Assembly (NCBI RefSeq): GCF_900156315.1
Contig: NZ_FTNI01000013.1
Location: forward strand, 62,001 to 126,000
Origin: Microbispora rosea
Lineage (GTDB): Bacteria > Actinomycetota > Actinomycetes > Streptosporangiales > Streptosporangiaceae
Direction: 5' to 3'
Length of the DNA stretch: 64,000 nt
In this document: piece by piece, positions 35,941 through 47,677 of the stretch
Layout: each line of letters starts with the position of its first letter
Position numbering within the stretch: position 1 is the stretch's first letter
Program-made: the position numbers and the translations under genes
Notes under the pieces: model-generated
What the model was told of the DNA's origin: nothing
Databases searched by the model: none
Seen by the model: the letters and a program-made list of their open reading frames with translations, nothing else

Positions 35941-37539
35941 ATGTCACCGACACTCATCGGCGAGGGGGAGCAGGCCTCCCTCGCACAGCACGGCATGTGG
36001 ATAACGGAACAGATGGGCTGCGGTGGCCGGGTGTACCACATGCCGCTGGCCATCCGTCTCGACGGCCCCCTCGACGTGGACCGGCTGCTGGCCGCCTGCC
36101 ACGACGTGGTCCGCGCGCATCCCCAGCTGGCCGCGGCCCTGGCGGAGCGGGACGGCGTGGTGCGCCTGGTGCCCGCCGCCGTGCCGCCGCCGATCAAGTT
36201 CGAGGACGTGTCCGGGTTCGAGGACGCCGGGCGTGAGCCGGGCGAGCTGGTCGACCGCGAGACGTCGCTCGCCCTGGACCTGGGGACCGGGCCGGTCGCC
36301 CGGTTCACGGTGTTCCGGCTCGCGCCGGAGCGGCACCTGCTGGTCTTCGTCGCCCACCACGCCGTCTTCGACGGCATGTCGAAGGACATCCTGGTGCGCG
36401 GCCTGGCCGCCGCGTACGCCGGGCTGCCGTCGCAAGCCCTCCCCCTGACGTACGGCGAGGCCGTCGAGCGGGAGAACGCCCAGGTGGCCAAGCTGCTCGG
36501 CGACGCCGCCGAGTTCTGGCACGGCCGCTGGAGCGACCGGCAGGACCTGCGGCTCCCCGGGCTGTCCGGGGTCTCGATCCGCGCCGCGGCCGGCGACGCC
36601 GTCGACTTCGCGCTTCCCGCCGATCTCGCCGTCGCCGCCGACAAGATGGGCGTCACCCGGTTCGAGCTGGTGCTCGCCGCGGTGCACACCCTGCTCGCGG
36701 CGTACGGCAACGAGGACGCGGCGGTGTCCGTCGACCTGTCCACCAGGATCGAGGAGACGCGGGGCCACATCGGCCTGTTCGTGAACGAGCTGCCGGTGCC
36801 GGCCCCCGCCCCGGCCGGGAGGTTCGCCGAGTTCGCCCGCGCCGTACGCGACGAGTTGCGGGCCACGTACCGGTTCCGTGAGGTGCCGCTCGCGCGTGCC
36901 GTCGGCGGCGTGAGCCCGCGCACCGCGCTGACGCCGGTGTCGGTCAGCTACCGCAGGCGTGACGGGAGCGAGCCGGAGTTCCCCGGCGTCGAGGCGTCGG
37001 TGGACTGGATGGCGTTCAACCAGGCGGTGCGCGGCACGCTGCACCTGCAGGTGGTGGACGCGCAGGACGGCGTCGCGGCCCGGCTGCAGTTCAACCCCCT
37101 CGTCCTGAGCCGCTCCGGGTGCGAGAGCGTCGCCGATCACCTGCTCGCCCTGCTGCGCGCGGTGGCCGCCGCTCCTGACGCCGACGTGGCCGACCTGCCG
37201 CTGCCGTCCCCGGTGGTCGACGGCGCGGTCGAGCCGTCCTTCGCCCGTGCCGGGGACGTCCGTGCGGAGGAGCCGTCCCCCTCGGCGCGGGGCGGTGCGG
37301 CGGACGCCGTGCCGTACCTCGCGGAGGTGGGCGAGATCTGGCGCGAGGTGCTCGGCATGCCGGAGATCGGCCCGGACGAGGACCTGTTCGACCTCGGCGG
37401 GCACTCGCTGTCGATCACTCAGATCATCGCGAAGGTCCGCGAGCGGATGGACGTGGAGTTGTCCTTCGACGTGTTCTTCGACGACCCGACGATCAACGGG
37501 ATCGCGGCGGAGGTCGTCCGGCTGCGGGAGGAGGCGTGA
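35941..37539 (+). CDS. NRPS condensation-PCP didomain protein without A domain
   Basis: The protein has 532 residues. The C domain (about 10-420) has HHAVFDG near residue 140. A linker rich in Ser/Pro/Ala follows, then a PCP with DLFDLGGHSLSITQ (Ser near 489). No adenylation domain is present, so the carrier must be charged in trans, perhaps by the discrete ligase or by another A domain in the operon. The ATG follows the ligase stop by one base, and the gene ends overlapping the next start as TGATG. Confidence 0.88.
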   Translation: MSPTLIGEGEQASLAQHGMWITEQMGCGGRVYHMPLAIRLDGPLDVDRLLAACHDVVRAHPQLAAALAERDGVVRLVPAAVPPPIKFEDVSGFEDAGREPGELVDRETSLALDLGTGPVARFTVFRLAPERHLLVFVAHHAVFDGMSKDILVRGLAAAYAGLPSQALPLTYGEAVERENAQVAKLLGDAAEFWHGRWSDRQDLRLPGLSGVSIRAAAGDAVDFALPADLAVAADKMGVTRFELVLAAVHTLLAAYGNEDAAVSVDLSTRIEETRGHIGLFVNELPVPAPAPAGRFAEFARAVRDELRATYRFREVPLARAVGGVSPRTALTPVSVSYRRRDGSEPEFPGVEASVDWMAFNQAVRGTLHLQVVDAQDGVAARLQFNPLVLSRSGCESVADHLLALLRAVAAAPDADVADLPLPSPVVDGAVEPSFARAGDVRAEEPSPSARGGAADAVPYLAEVGEIWREVLGMPEIGPDEDLFDLGGHSLSITQIIAKVRERMDVELSFDVFFDDPTINGIAAEVVRLREEA

Positions 37540-37769
37540 TGCGGGAGCGCGTCGCCGAGCTGGTGTCGAAGGCGAGCGGCGGCGACCTGGCCGTCGCCGA
37601 CATCCTGGCGGCTGAGTGCAGCCTGCCCGCGCTCGGTCTCACTTCGATCGCCTATCTCCGGCTGATCGACCTGCTGGAGGTCGAGTTCGACTGTGACGTC
37701 GACCTGGACGGCGGCCATCTCGACACGCTCGACGGCCTGGTCGAGCACATCGCGGGGCAGCGGAAGTGA
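37539..37769 (+). CDS. Free-standing acyl/peptidyl carrier protein
   Basis: This 76-residue carrier starts at ATG 37539, which shares its A with the stop of the preceding gene and has GGAGG upstream. The phosphopantetheine site is LGLTSIAYLRLID, with Ser near residue 36. The acidic surface (EVEFDCDVDLDG) is usual for carriers. It probably carries the acyl starter made by the discrete ligase. No phosphopantetheinyl transferase is in the window. Confidence 0.9.
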   Translation: MRERVAELVSKASGGDLAVADILAAECSLPALGLTSIAYLRLIDLLEVEFDCDVDLDGGHLDTLDGLVEHIAGQRK

Positions 37770-39604
37770 CCGCGAGCCCGCCGGCGCAGGTCACCGGTCT
37801 CACGGCCCTGCCGCCGCGCACCGTGGAGTTCCGCGGCGCGCGGGGCGGGCAGGCCGCGCTCACCTGGGGCCAGCAGGGAATCTGGCGCTCCACGCGGTGG
37901 CTGGACGACGGCGACCCCTACTTCAACCTGGCCTGGACCCTGCCGGTAACCGGCGCGGCCGGTCTGGACGCCGTGCTGCGCGCCGTGGGCCGACTCGTCG
38001 AGCGGCACGAGACGCTGCGCACGGCGTTCGCCCGCGCCGGGGAAGGCGCCGGGGAAGGCGACGGGGAAGGCGGGGAGGACGGCGGGGAGGACACCGTCCA
38101 GCGGGTGAGCCGCGAGGGCCGGCTCACCGTGGGCGTGTACGAGGCGGCGGCCAGGCCGATGAGCGCGGCCAAGGAGCTGGCCGCGGAGCTGGCCGCGACC
38201 GGGTTCGACTACGCGGCCGAGCTGCCGATCCGGTGCGCGGTCGTCTGCCAGAGGGGCCGCCCGCGGGTGCTGGCGCTCGCGTTGTCCCATCTGGCGCTCG
38301 ACGGCTGGTCGCTGAACATGGTGGCGGCGGAGTGGCCGCGGCTGGTCGCAGGGGAGGACCTGCCCGAGCCGGGCCGGCAGCCGCTCGACCAGGCGGCGTT
38401 CGAGCGGTCGGACTCGCCGCCCGGCGGCCAGGCGTTGTGGCACTGGCGGACCGGTCTGGCGTCCGCCCCGCGTTCGATGTTCGACTTTCCGATGCGCGAA
38501 CCCGAGGAGCCGCGCTTCGTCCGGCACGGGATGGACTCCCCGGCGGCGGCCGTCGCCGCCGAGGCGCTGGCCGCCCGGCACGGCGTGACGACGTCCAGCG
38601 TGCTCACGGTCGCGAGCGCCGCGCTGCTGGCCGCCGTCACCGGGCACCGTACGGCGGCGCTGCAGCTCATCGTGTCGAACCGGCACCACCCGGGGATGGA
38701 GGCGATGGCCGGGCCCGCCGCCCAGGACGGGCTGTGCGTCATCGAGCTGGGGGCCGGAGCGACGTTCGCCGACGCGCTGCGGCACGGACATCGCCGAACT
38801 ATGGCGACCTACCGCAACGGGCACTACGACCCCGCGCTCGTGCACGCCGCGTGGGAGGCGGAGGCGTGGGACCGCGGCGCCGACATCGACCTGGACGCGT
38901 TCTTCAACGACGTCAGGCAGGCGGGCCGCTGGCAGGGCCTGCCGCCGGTCGATCCCGGGGACGCCGCCGCGCTCGCCACACTCCGGGCCAGGACCCGCAC
39001 GTTCTTCGTCGGCGCCTACTCGAAGGTCAAGGCGAGGATCTTCTTCGCCACCGGCCCGACCCCGTCCACCTGCGAGTTCTACGTGCTCGTGGACACGGCC
39101 TTCCTGCCCGGCGACGTCGCCGGGCGGATGCTCACCGGCCTGGAGGAACTACTGGTCCGGGCGGTCTCGGAGGAGGTGCCGCTGGACCGGGTCGCGAAGG
39201 TCGCGGGCCTGGACCCGGTGCCGCGCCCCACCGGATGGACCGCGATCGGCCACGACTGGGTGGACCTGCCGGCGACCGAGGAACTGCTGCGCCGCGCGTG
39301 CGGGACCGACCTGGCCGCGGTCGTGGTCGAGGACGCCTCGGACGGAGCCGGAGCCGGAGCCGGAGACGGGGCGGCGGCCCGGCTGACCGGGTATCTCGTC
39401 GCGTCTCCCGGGCTGGACACGCCCGAGGCCGTCCACAGCGCCGTGATGCGCGCCGCGGCCGGCCGGACCGACGTGCTCGCCCCCCACCACTACGTCCTGT
39501 GCGCGGCGCCGCCGGCCGGCCCCGCGGGCTGGCCCGCCTGTCCCCGCCTGATCGAGGGCGGTGGCCGGGCCCCGTCTTCCGCAATGACCGTCTTGGGAAG
39601 GTGA
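37766..39604 (+). CDS. Divergent condensation-like protein
   Basis: The protein has 612 residues. A C-domain fold is indicated by TWGQQGIWRSTRWL near the start, LVERHETLRTAF, and LSHLALDGWS near residue 175. There the usual HHxxxDG reads SHxxxDG: the first His is Ser, but the second, catalytic His and the Asp-Gly remain. The last 150 residues are not a normal C domain; one stretch (VVVEDASDG then LTGYLVA) faintly recalls the C-terminal subdomain of an A domain. A Gly/Glu repeat (GEGAGEGDGEGGEDGGED) sits near residue 95. Its GTG start overlaps the carrier stop as GTGA. It may join the acyl carrier to the peptide or catalyse a side reaction. Confidence 0.72.
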   Translation: MTASPPAQVTGLTALPPRTVEFRGARGGQAALTWGQQGIWRSTRWLDDGDPYFNLAWTLPVTGAAGLDAVLRAVGRLVERHETLRTAFARAGEGAGEGDGEGGEDGGEDTVQRVSREGRLTVGVYEAAARPMSAAKELAAELAATGFDYAAELPIRCAVVCQRGRPRVLALALSHLALDGWSLNMVAAEWPRLVAGEDLPEPGRQPLDQAAFERSDSPPGGQALWHWRTGLASAPRSMFDFPMREPEEPRFVRHGMDSPAAAVAAEALAARHGVTTSSVLTVASAALLAAVTGHRTAALQLIVSNRHHPGMEAMAGPAAQDGLCVIELGAGATFADALRHGHRRTMATYRNGHYDPALVHAAWEAEAWDRGADIDLDAFFNDVRQAGRWQGLPPVDPGDAAALATLRARTRTFFVGAYSKVKARIFFATGPTPSTCEFYVLVDTAFLPGDVAGRMLTGLEELLVRAVSEEVPLDRVAKVAGLDPVPRPTGWTAIGHDWVDLPATEELLRRACGTDLAAVVVEDASDGAGAGAGDGAAARLTGYLVASPGLDTPEAVHSAVMRAAAGRTDVLAPHHYVLCAAPPAGPAGWPACPRLIEGGGRAPSSAMTVLGR

Positions 39605-39605
39605 C

Positions 39606-39860
39606 ATGACCGACTCCCCGATGCTCGTGGTCGTCAACGACGAGGAGCAGTACTCCGTATGGTGGAGCGACCGCGAGCCGCCCGCCGGGTGGCGGGCCAC
39701 CGGCTTCGCCGGCACGCGGCAGGAATGCCTGGACCACATCGAGACGGTGTGGACCGACATGCGCCCGCTGAGCGTACGCGACCAGGAGACGCTGAGCGTA
39801 CGCGACCAGGAGACGCTGAGCGTACGGGCCCCGGCGACGCCGAGCTCCCGGGACAGATGA
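39606..39860 (+). CDS. MbtH-like protein with repeat-extended C-terminus
   Basis: This is an 84-residue MbtH-family chaperone for adenylation domains. The core matches well: VVVNDEEQYSVWWSDREPPAGWR, then GFAGTRQECLDHIETVWTDMRPLS. MbtH proteins are usually 60-75 residues; here LSVRDQET is repeated at the C-terminus by a 24-bp tandem duplication. It lies inside the NRPS operon, so the A domains here probably need it for solubility or activity. Its stop overlaps the next start as ATGA. Confidence 0.93.
   Translation: MTDSPMLVVVNDEEQYSVWWSDREPPAGWRATGFAGTRQECLDHIETVWTDMRPLSVRDQETLSVRDQETLSVRAPATPSSRDR
39768..39839 (+). repeat. 24-bp tandem repeat in the 3' end of the mbtH gene
   Basis: The unit starting CTGAGCGTACGCGACCAG occurs twice exactly (39768-39791, 39792-39815) and a third time with changes (39816-39839). 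It is in frame and adds LSVRDQET copies to the protein tail. Confidence 0.85.
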
Positions 39861-41272
39861 CCAGCGCGGAGCGCCGCGCCGCGCTGATCGAGAAGCTTGC
39901 CGGGCTGCCCCCCGAGCGACGGGCGGCGCTGCTGCGCTCCCTCGGGGGCGCGTCGCGCGACCCCGGCGGCCAGGAGTGGCCGCTGTCGCCGGGCCAGGAG
40001 CGCCTGTGGTTCCTCAGCCGCTTCGACCCCGGCGACACCGGTTACAACACGCCCTGGTGCATGCGGCTGCGCGGGCCGCTCGACGTGGACGCGCTGACCG
40101 CGGCGTTCACCCGGATCGTGGAGCGGCACGAGGTGCTGCGGACCCGCTTCCGCCTGCGCGGCGACGCGCCCGTGCAGGTCGTGCTGCCGCCGGAGCCGGT
40201 GCCGCTGGAGAGGATCGCGCCGTCCGGCGAGGCGGACCTCGACCGGGCGCTGAAGGAGTTCGTCGAGCGCCCGTTCGACCTGGAGAACGCGCCTCCCCTG
40301 CGGGTCGGCCTGGCCGTGCCGGGCGAGGACGACGCGGTCGTCTGCATCGTCCTGCACCACATCGTGATGGACGGCTGGTCGCTCGACGTGCTCCTGCGCG
40401 AGCTCACGGAGTGCTACGCCGCCGGGCGCGAGGGGCGTGAGCCCGAGCTGCCGGAGCTGCCCACGCAGTATCCCCGCTTCGCCGTGCAGGAGAGGCGGCG
40501 GGACCACACGCAGGGCCTGGAGCACTGGACGAGCCGCCTGGCCGGCGCTCCCACGCTGGACCTTCCGGCCGACCGTCCCCGCCCGGCCCGCTGGTCGGGG
40601 CGCGGCGGACGCGAGGAGCTGCTGCTGCCGCCGGAGGAGATCACTCCGTTGGAGAAGGTGGCCAGGAAGCGGCGCTGCACGTCCTTCATGGCCCTGGCCG
40701 CCGCCTACCAGGCGACGCTCGCATCGGCGTCGGGCCAGACCGACTTCTGCGTCGGCGTGCCGGTGGCCGGCCGGCCCCGCAGCGAGCTGGCGCCGCTGAT
40801 CGGCTACTTCGGCAACACGATGGTGCTGCGCGCCGACCTGTCCGGCGACCCGTCGTTCCACGAGCTGCTGGACCGTGTGCGCGAGGCGACCCTGGCCGGG
40901 ATGCGGCACGCGGAGGTGCCGTTCGAGCACGTCCTGGCCGCGCTGCGCGTCCCCCGCGACATCAGCAGGCCGCCGCTGTGCCAGGCGATGTTCAACCTGC
41001 ACAACCTGCCCAAGGACGATCTGCTGGGGACCCGGTTCGCCGACCTCGACCGGGAGGTCTACGTGGTCCCGCCCAGCCACACCAAGGCCGAGATCTCGAT
41101 GGACCTGTGGCGGGGCCCGGAGGGGCTGGGCGGTGTCCTCGACTACAGCAGCGATCTGTTCGCGCCCGCGACGGCGCGCCGCCTCGTCGGCGCTTTCGCC
41201 GAGGTCGTACGGCGGGCCGGGGCCGACCCCGACCTCCCGCTGTCCGCGCTGGGCGGCCCGTTCCCGAAGTGA
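39857..41272 (+). CDS. Free-standing NRPS condensation domain
   Basis: This 471-residue protein consists of a short N-terminal helical region (ERRAALIEKLAGLPPERRAALLRSL) and one complete C domain. PLSPGQERLWFLSRFDP starts the domain, HHIVMDGWS is the active site near residue 168, and VGVPVAGRPRSELAPLIGYFGNTMVLR and PFEHVLAAL follow. It probably works in trans on the A-PCP encoded next. The N-terminal helix could be a docking element. Confidence 0.88.
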   Translation: MTSAERRAALIEKLAGLPPERRAALLRSLGGASRDPGGQEWPLSPGQERLWFLSRFDPGDTGYNTPWCMRLRGPLDVDALTAAFTRIVERHEVLRTRFRLRGDAPVQVVLPPEPVPLERIAPSGEADLDRALKEFVERPFDLENAPPLRVGLAVPGEDDAVVCIVLHHIVMDGWSLDVLLRELTECYAAGREGREPELPELPTQYPRFAVQERRRDHTQGLEHWTSRLAGAPTLDLPADRPRPARWSGRGGREELLLPPEEITPLEKVARKRRCTSFMALAAAYQATLASASGQTDFCVGVPVAGRPRSELAPLIGYFGNTMVLRADLSGDPSFHELLDRVREATLAGMRHAEVPFEHVLAALRVPRDISRPPLCQAMFNLHNLPKDDLLGTRFADLDREVYVVPPSHTKAEISMDLWRGPEGLGGVLDYSSDLFAPATARRLVGAFAEVVRRAGADPDLPLSALGGPFPK

Positions 41273-41284
41273 GAGGTGTTGAAA

Positions 41285-43200
41285 GTGAGTGACGCGGTGA
41301 GCGGCGTGACCAGCCCTGATACGGCGCTCGCGCTGATCCGCCGGTGGCGTGACGCGAGCCCCGACGCGGTCGCGGTGAGCGGTGCCGACGGCGTGCTGAC
41401 ATACCGGGAGCTGCACGACAGGGTCGACCGGCTGGCGGCGCTGCTGCGCGCCCGCGGAGTCGGCCCGGAGGTCCCGGTCGGCCTGTGCCTGGAGCGCTGC
41501 CCCGGCATGGTCGTCGCCCTGCTCGCCGTGTGGCGGGCCGGCGGCGCCTACGTGCCGCTCGACCCGGGCTTCCCCGAAGAGCGGCTCCGGTTCATGCGGG
41601 AGGACGCGGGCATCCGGCTGGTGCTGGCCGGCCAGGGCGTCGAGTCCCGGCTGCTCGAGGGCGTCCCCGACGTCGTCGAGCTTGCCCAGGACGGCGTTCC
41701 CGTCGCCGGCGGGGCGTCCGGTGATGGCGGCGTGCCATCCGACGGCCCGGTGGGGGATGCGGTGGGTGACGCGGTGGGCGACCTGGCCTACCTCATGTAC
41801 ACCTCCGGTTCCACCGGCAGGCCCAAGGGGGTCGCCGTCCCGCACGGCGCGGTGGTCAACCTGCTGGAGTCCTTCGCCTCCCTGCTGGAGCTCACCCCGC
41901 GGGACGCCTGGCTGGCGGTCACCACGCTGTCGTTCGACATCTCGGTGCTCGAGCTCCTCCTGCCGCTCGCCTGCGGCGCCCGCGTGGTGGTCGCGTCCGG
42001 GCACGAGACGGCGGACGGCCGCGCCCTGCGGTCGCGCGCCGTGGCCGAGGCGGTCACGATCATGCAGGCGACCCCGGCGAGCTGGCGCATCCTGCTCGAG
42101 TCCGGCGGGGTCCCCGAGAACGTCGCGACCCGGCTGTGCGGGGGCGAGGCGCTGCCCCGCGACCTCGCCGACGCTCTCCTTGAGGGAAGCGCCGGGCTCT
42201 GGAACGTGTACGGCCCGACCGAGACGACGGTCTGGTCGACGGCCGGGCGCGTCAGCCCGTCGCCCGCCGCCGTCGACCTGGGCGAGCCCATCGGCAACAC
42301 GACGGTGCACATCCTCGGTCCCGACGGGCGTCCCGTGCCGCCCGGCGAGGCCGGCGAGCTGCACATCGGCGGCGCGGGCCTGGCCAGGGGATACCGCGGC
42401 ATGCCGGGCCAGACGGCGGCCAGGTTCCTGCCCGACCCGTTCTCCGCGGCGCCGGGGGCCCGCCTGTACGCCACGGGCGACCTCGCGAGGATCGAGAACG
42501 GCAGGCTCTGCTATCTGGGCCGGGCCGACCAGCAGGTGAAGGTGCGCGGGTTCCGGATCGAGCTCGGCGAGATCGAGACCGTGCTGCGGGCCGCGCCCGA
42601 GGTGGCCGACGCCGCCGTCGGCGTCTGCGACGGCCCGGACGGGCTGCCGCGCCTGGTCGCCTACGTCGTGCGCGCGGCCGGGGAGCCCGAGGAGGCCGAC
42701 CTGTGGCCGTCCCTGCGTGACCGGCTGCGCCGCGACGTGCCCGAATACATGGTGCCCGCGCACCTCGTGATGCTGGACGCCCTGCCGCTCACCCCGAACG
42801 GCAAGCTCGACCGCAAGGCCCTGCCCGTGCCCGAGTGGACCCGGGCGCGGAGCCGGCCGTACCGGCAGCCGTCCACGCCGCTGGAGCAGGACCTCGCGGC
42901 GATGTGGGGGGAGGTGCTCGGCATCGCGGAGCCGGTCGGCGTCGACGACGACTTCTTCGAGCTGGGCGGGCACTCGCTGACCGCCACCCAGATCATCGCC
43001 AGGATCCAGGCGCGCTTCGCGACCAGCGTGCCGATCGTGGTGCTGTTCGAGAACCCCACGGTGGCCGAGCTGGCGGCGGCGATGGACCGGCTCGACGACG
43101 ACGACCTGGACCTGACCGAGATCGCCGCGCTCCGCGACGAGCTCGACGGCCTCAGCGCCGAGGACCTGGCGGCCGTGCTCGACGAGATGGCGTCGGACAG

Positions 43201-43204
<4 letters not shown>
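41285..43204 (+). CDS. NRPS adenylation-PCP protein, Gly-like specificity
   Basis: The protein has 639 residues. GTG 41285 is preferred because GAGAGG lies 8 bases upstream; GTG 41276 is also in frame. The A domain covers about 20-510 with LMYTSGSTGRPKGV, and the PCP follows with ELGGHSLTATQ (Ser near 563). The acidic C-terminal tail (DRLDDDDLDLTEIAALRDEL) may be a docking helix. Pocket residues by eye are D-I-L-Q-L-G-V-V-W-K, close to the glycine code. The upstream free C domain or the C domain of the next protein would use its product. It overlaps the next gene as ATGA. Confidence 0.9.
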
Positions 43205-46335
<3,131 letters not shown>

Positions 46336-46566
46336 CCGCGAGGCGGGCGCCTGTGTTTCCCGGGCGGCCGCCTCATGCCGTCCGAGCGCGTTCTGGGCGG
46401 CGCTGTGGGTCAAGGCGGCAGGGTCAGGAGGCCGGCGGTCGAGCCGGTGCACCGCGGGCCACCGGTTGGCGCCGTCTCCGCGACCGCCTCACCCGCACAG
46501 GCGCGGCCTGGAGACTGACACCACTCGACCGTTCCCGGGTCTGGCCGCCGTGCCGGCAGGGCAAAA
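46336..46566. other. Gap after the NRPS operon, no gene seen
   Basis: About 230 bp with no supported frame and no recognised element. It probably holds the 3' untranslated region of the NRPS operon up to the terminator. Confidence 0.4.
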
Positions 46567-46594
46567 CCGCCGCGCACCCTCGGGTGCGCGGCGG
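46567..46594. terminator. Perfect 13-bp terminator hairpin between NRPS and cebR
   Basis: CCGCCGCGCACCC (46567-46579) pairs exactly with 46582-46594. On the minus strand it is followed by GTTTTG, giving a U-run for cebR transcripts; it may also end the NRPS transcript. Confidence 0.88.
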
Positions 46595-46629
46595 TCTCGT
46601 CGTTGCGGTCTCCTCGCGGCCGCGGCGCG

Positions 46630-47649
46630 TCAGGCGGAGGTGCGGATCACCAGGTGCGTGTCGAGGATGACGACCGGCTGCTCCAGCGGCTCGCCGTTGA
46701 TCCGGGCGATCAGGAGCTGGACCATCTGCCGGCCCATCGCCTCCGTGGGCTGGTGCACGCTCGTCAGCTGCGGATCGGTGTGCAGCGCCACCTTGGAGTC
46801 CTCGAAGCCGATCAGCGCGACGTCGTCGGGCACGACCAGCCCCTGCTCCTTCAGCACCCGCAGCGCGCCGACCGCCATCGGGTCGGACGCCGTGAACACG
46901 GCGTCCAGGTCGGGGTGACGGGCGAGCAGGTCGCGCATGCCCGCCTCCCCGCTCTCCTCGGAGAAGTCGCCGTACGCGACGCGCTCGGTCATACCGGTGG
47001 CCAGCAGCGCGTCGCGGTATCCGGCGAGACGGTCGACACCCACGCCCATGTCCTGCGGACCGGCGATGGTGGCGATCTTGGTACGGCCCTTGGAGAGCAG
47101 GTACTTGACCGCCTGCCGGGCGCCGGCCCGGTTGTCCATGTCGACGAAGCTGTACGGGTTGAGCCCGACCGGGCGGCCACCCAGCACGGTCGGCACGCCC
47201 AGCTCCTCCAGCCGTCCCGGCAGCGGGTCGGCGCCGTGCACCGAGGTGAGCAGCACGCCGTCGACGTGCTGGCCGGTCAGGTAGTGCTCCAGCCGGTCGT
47301 GCTCGGCACGGTTCTGCGCCATCGTCAGGATGAGCTGGAGGCCGGTCTCCGCCAGGGCGGAGCCGATGCCGCGGATCAGCCCGGCGAAGTACGGCTCGTC
47401 GAAGACGCGCTGCTCCGACTCCGACACCACCAGCGCGATGGTGTCGGTCCGATTGGTCACGAGGGTGCGCGCCGCCCGGTTGGGCACGTAGCCCAGCTCC
47501 TGAATCGCCAGTAACACCGCGTCGCGGGCGCGGTCGCTCACCTTCGGCGAGCCGTTGATGACCCGCGACACGGTGCCGCGGCCGACCCCGGCGCGCGCGG
47601 CGACCGCTTCCAGAGTCGGCCGGCCTCCGGAACGGCGGTCCCCGTTCAT
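46630..47649 (-). CDS. cebR: CebR-like LacI-family repressor
   Basis: This is a 339-residue LacI/GalR regulator. The DNA-binding helix-turn-helix and hinge are at residues 12-65 (TLEAVAARAGVGRGTVSRVI, then NRAARTLVTNRT). The rest is a periplasmic-binding-protein-like sensor (VDGVLLTSVHG, ASDPMAVGALRVLKEQG, DDVALIGFEDS, SVHQPTEAMG). Its place after cebEFG-bglC and the five CebR-type palindromes in the window support CebR. In Streptomyces CebR releases DNA when cellobiose or cellotriose binds. It starts 28 bp after bglC, so it may be autoregulated by read-through. Confidence 0.9.
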   Translation of the reverse strand: MNGDRRSGGRPTLEAVAARAGVGRGTVSRVINGSPKVSDRARDAVLLAIQELGYVPNRAARTLVTNRTDTIALVVSESEQRVFDEPYFAGLIRGIGSALAETGLQLILTMAQNRAEHDRLEHYLTGQHVDGVLLTSVHGADPLPGRLEELGVPTVLGGRPVGLNPYSFVDMDNRAGARQAVKYLLSKGRTKIATIAGPQDMGVGVDRLAGYRDALLATGMTERVAYGDFSEESGEAGMRDLLARHPDLDAVFTASDPMAVGALRVLKEQGLVVPDDVALIGFEDSKVALHTDPQLTSVHQPTEAMGRQMVQLLIARINGEPLEQPVVILDTHLVIRTSA

Positions 47650-47677
47650 CTATACTGCCCCCTTATCGCGTCTGCGC

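Noticed and set aside
37536-37541. GTG 37536 as start of the free carrier protein
   Set aside because: ATG 37539 is better placed after GGAGG and gives a normal carrier N-terminus.
46336-46566. Transposase remnant after the NRPS operon
   Set aside because: One frame gave a Trp/Arg-rich stretch but no transposase motif, inverted repeat or target duplication.
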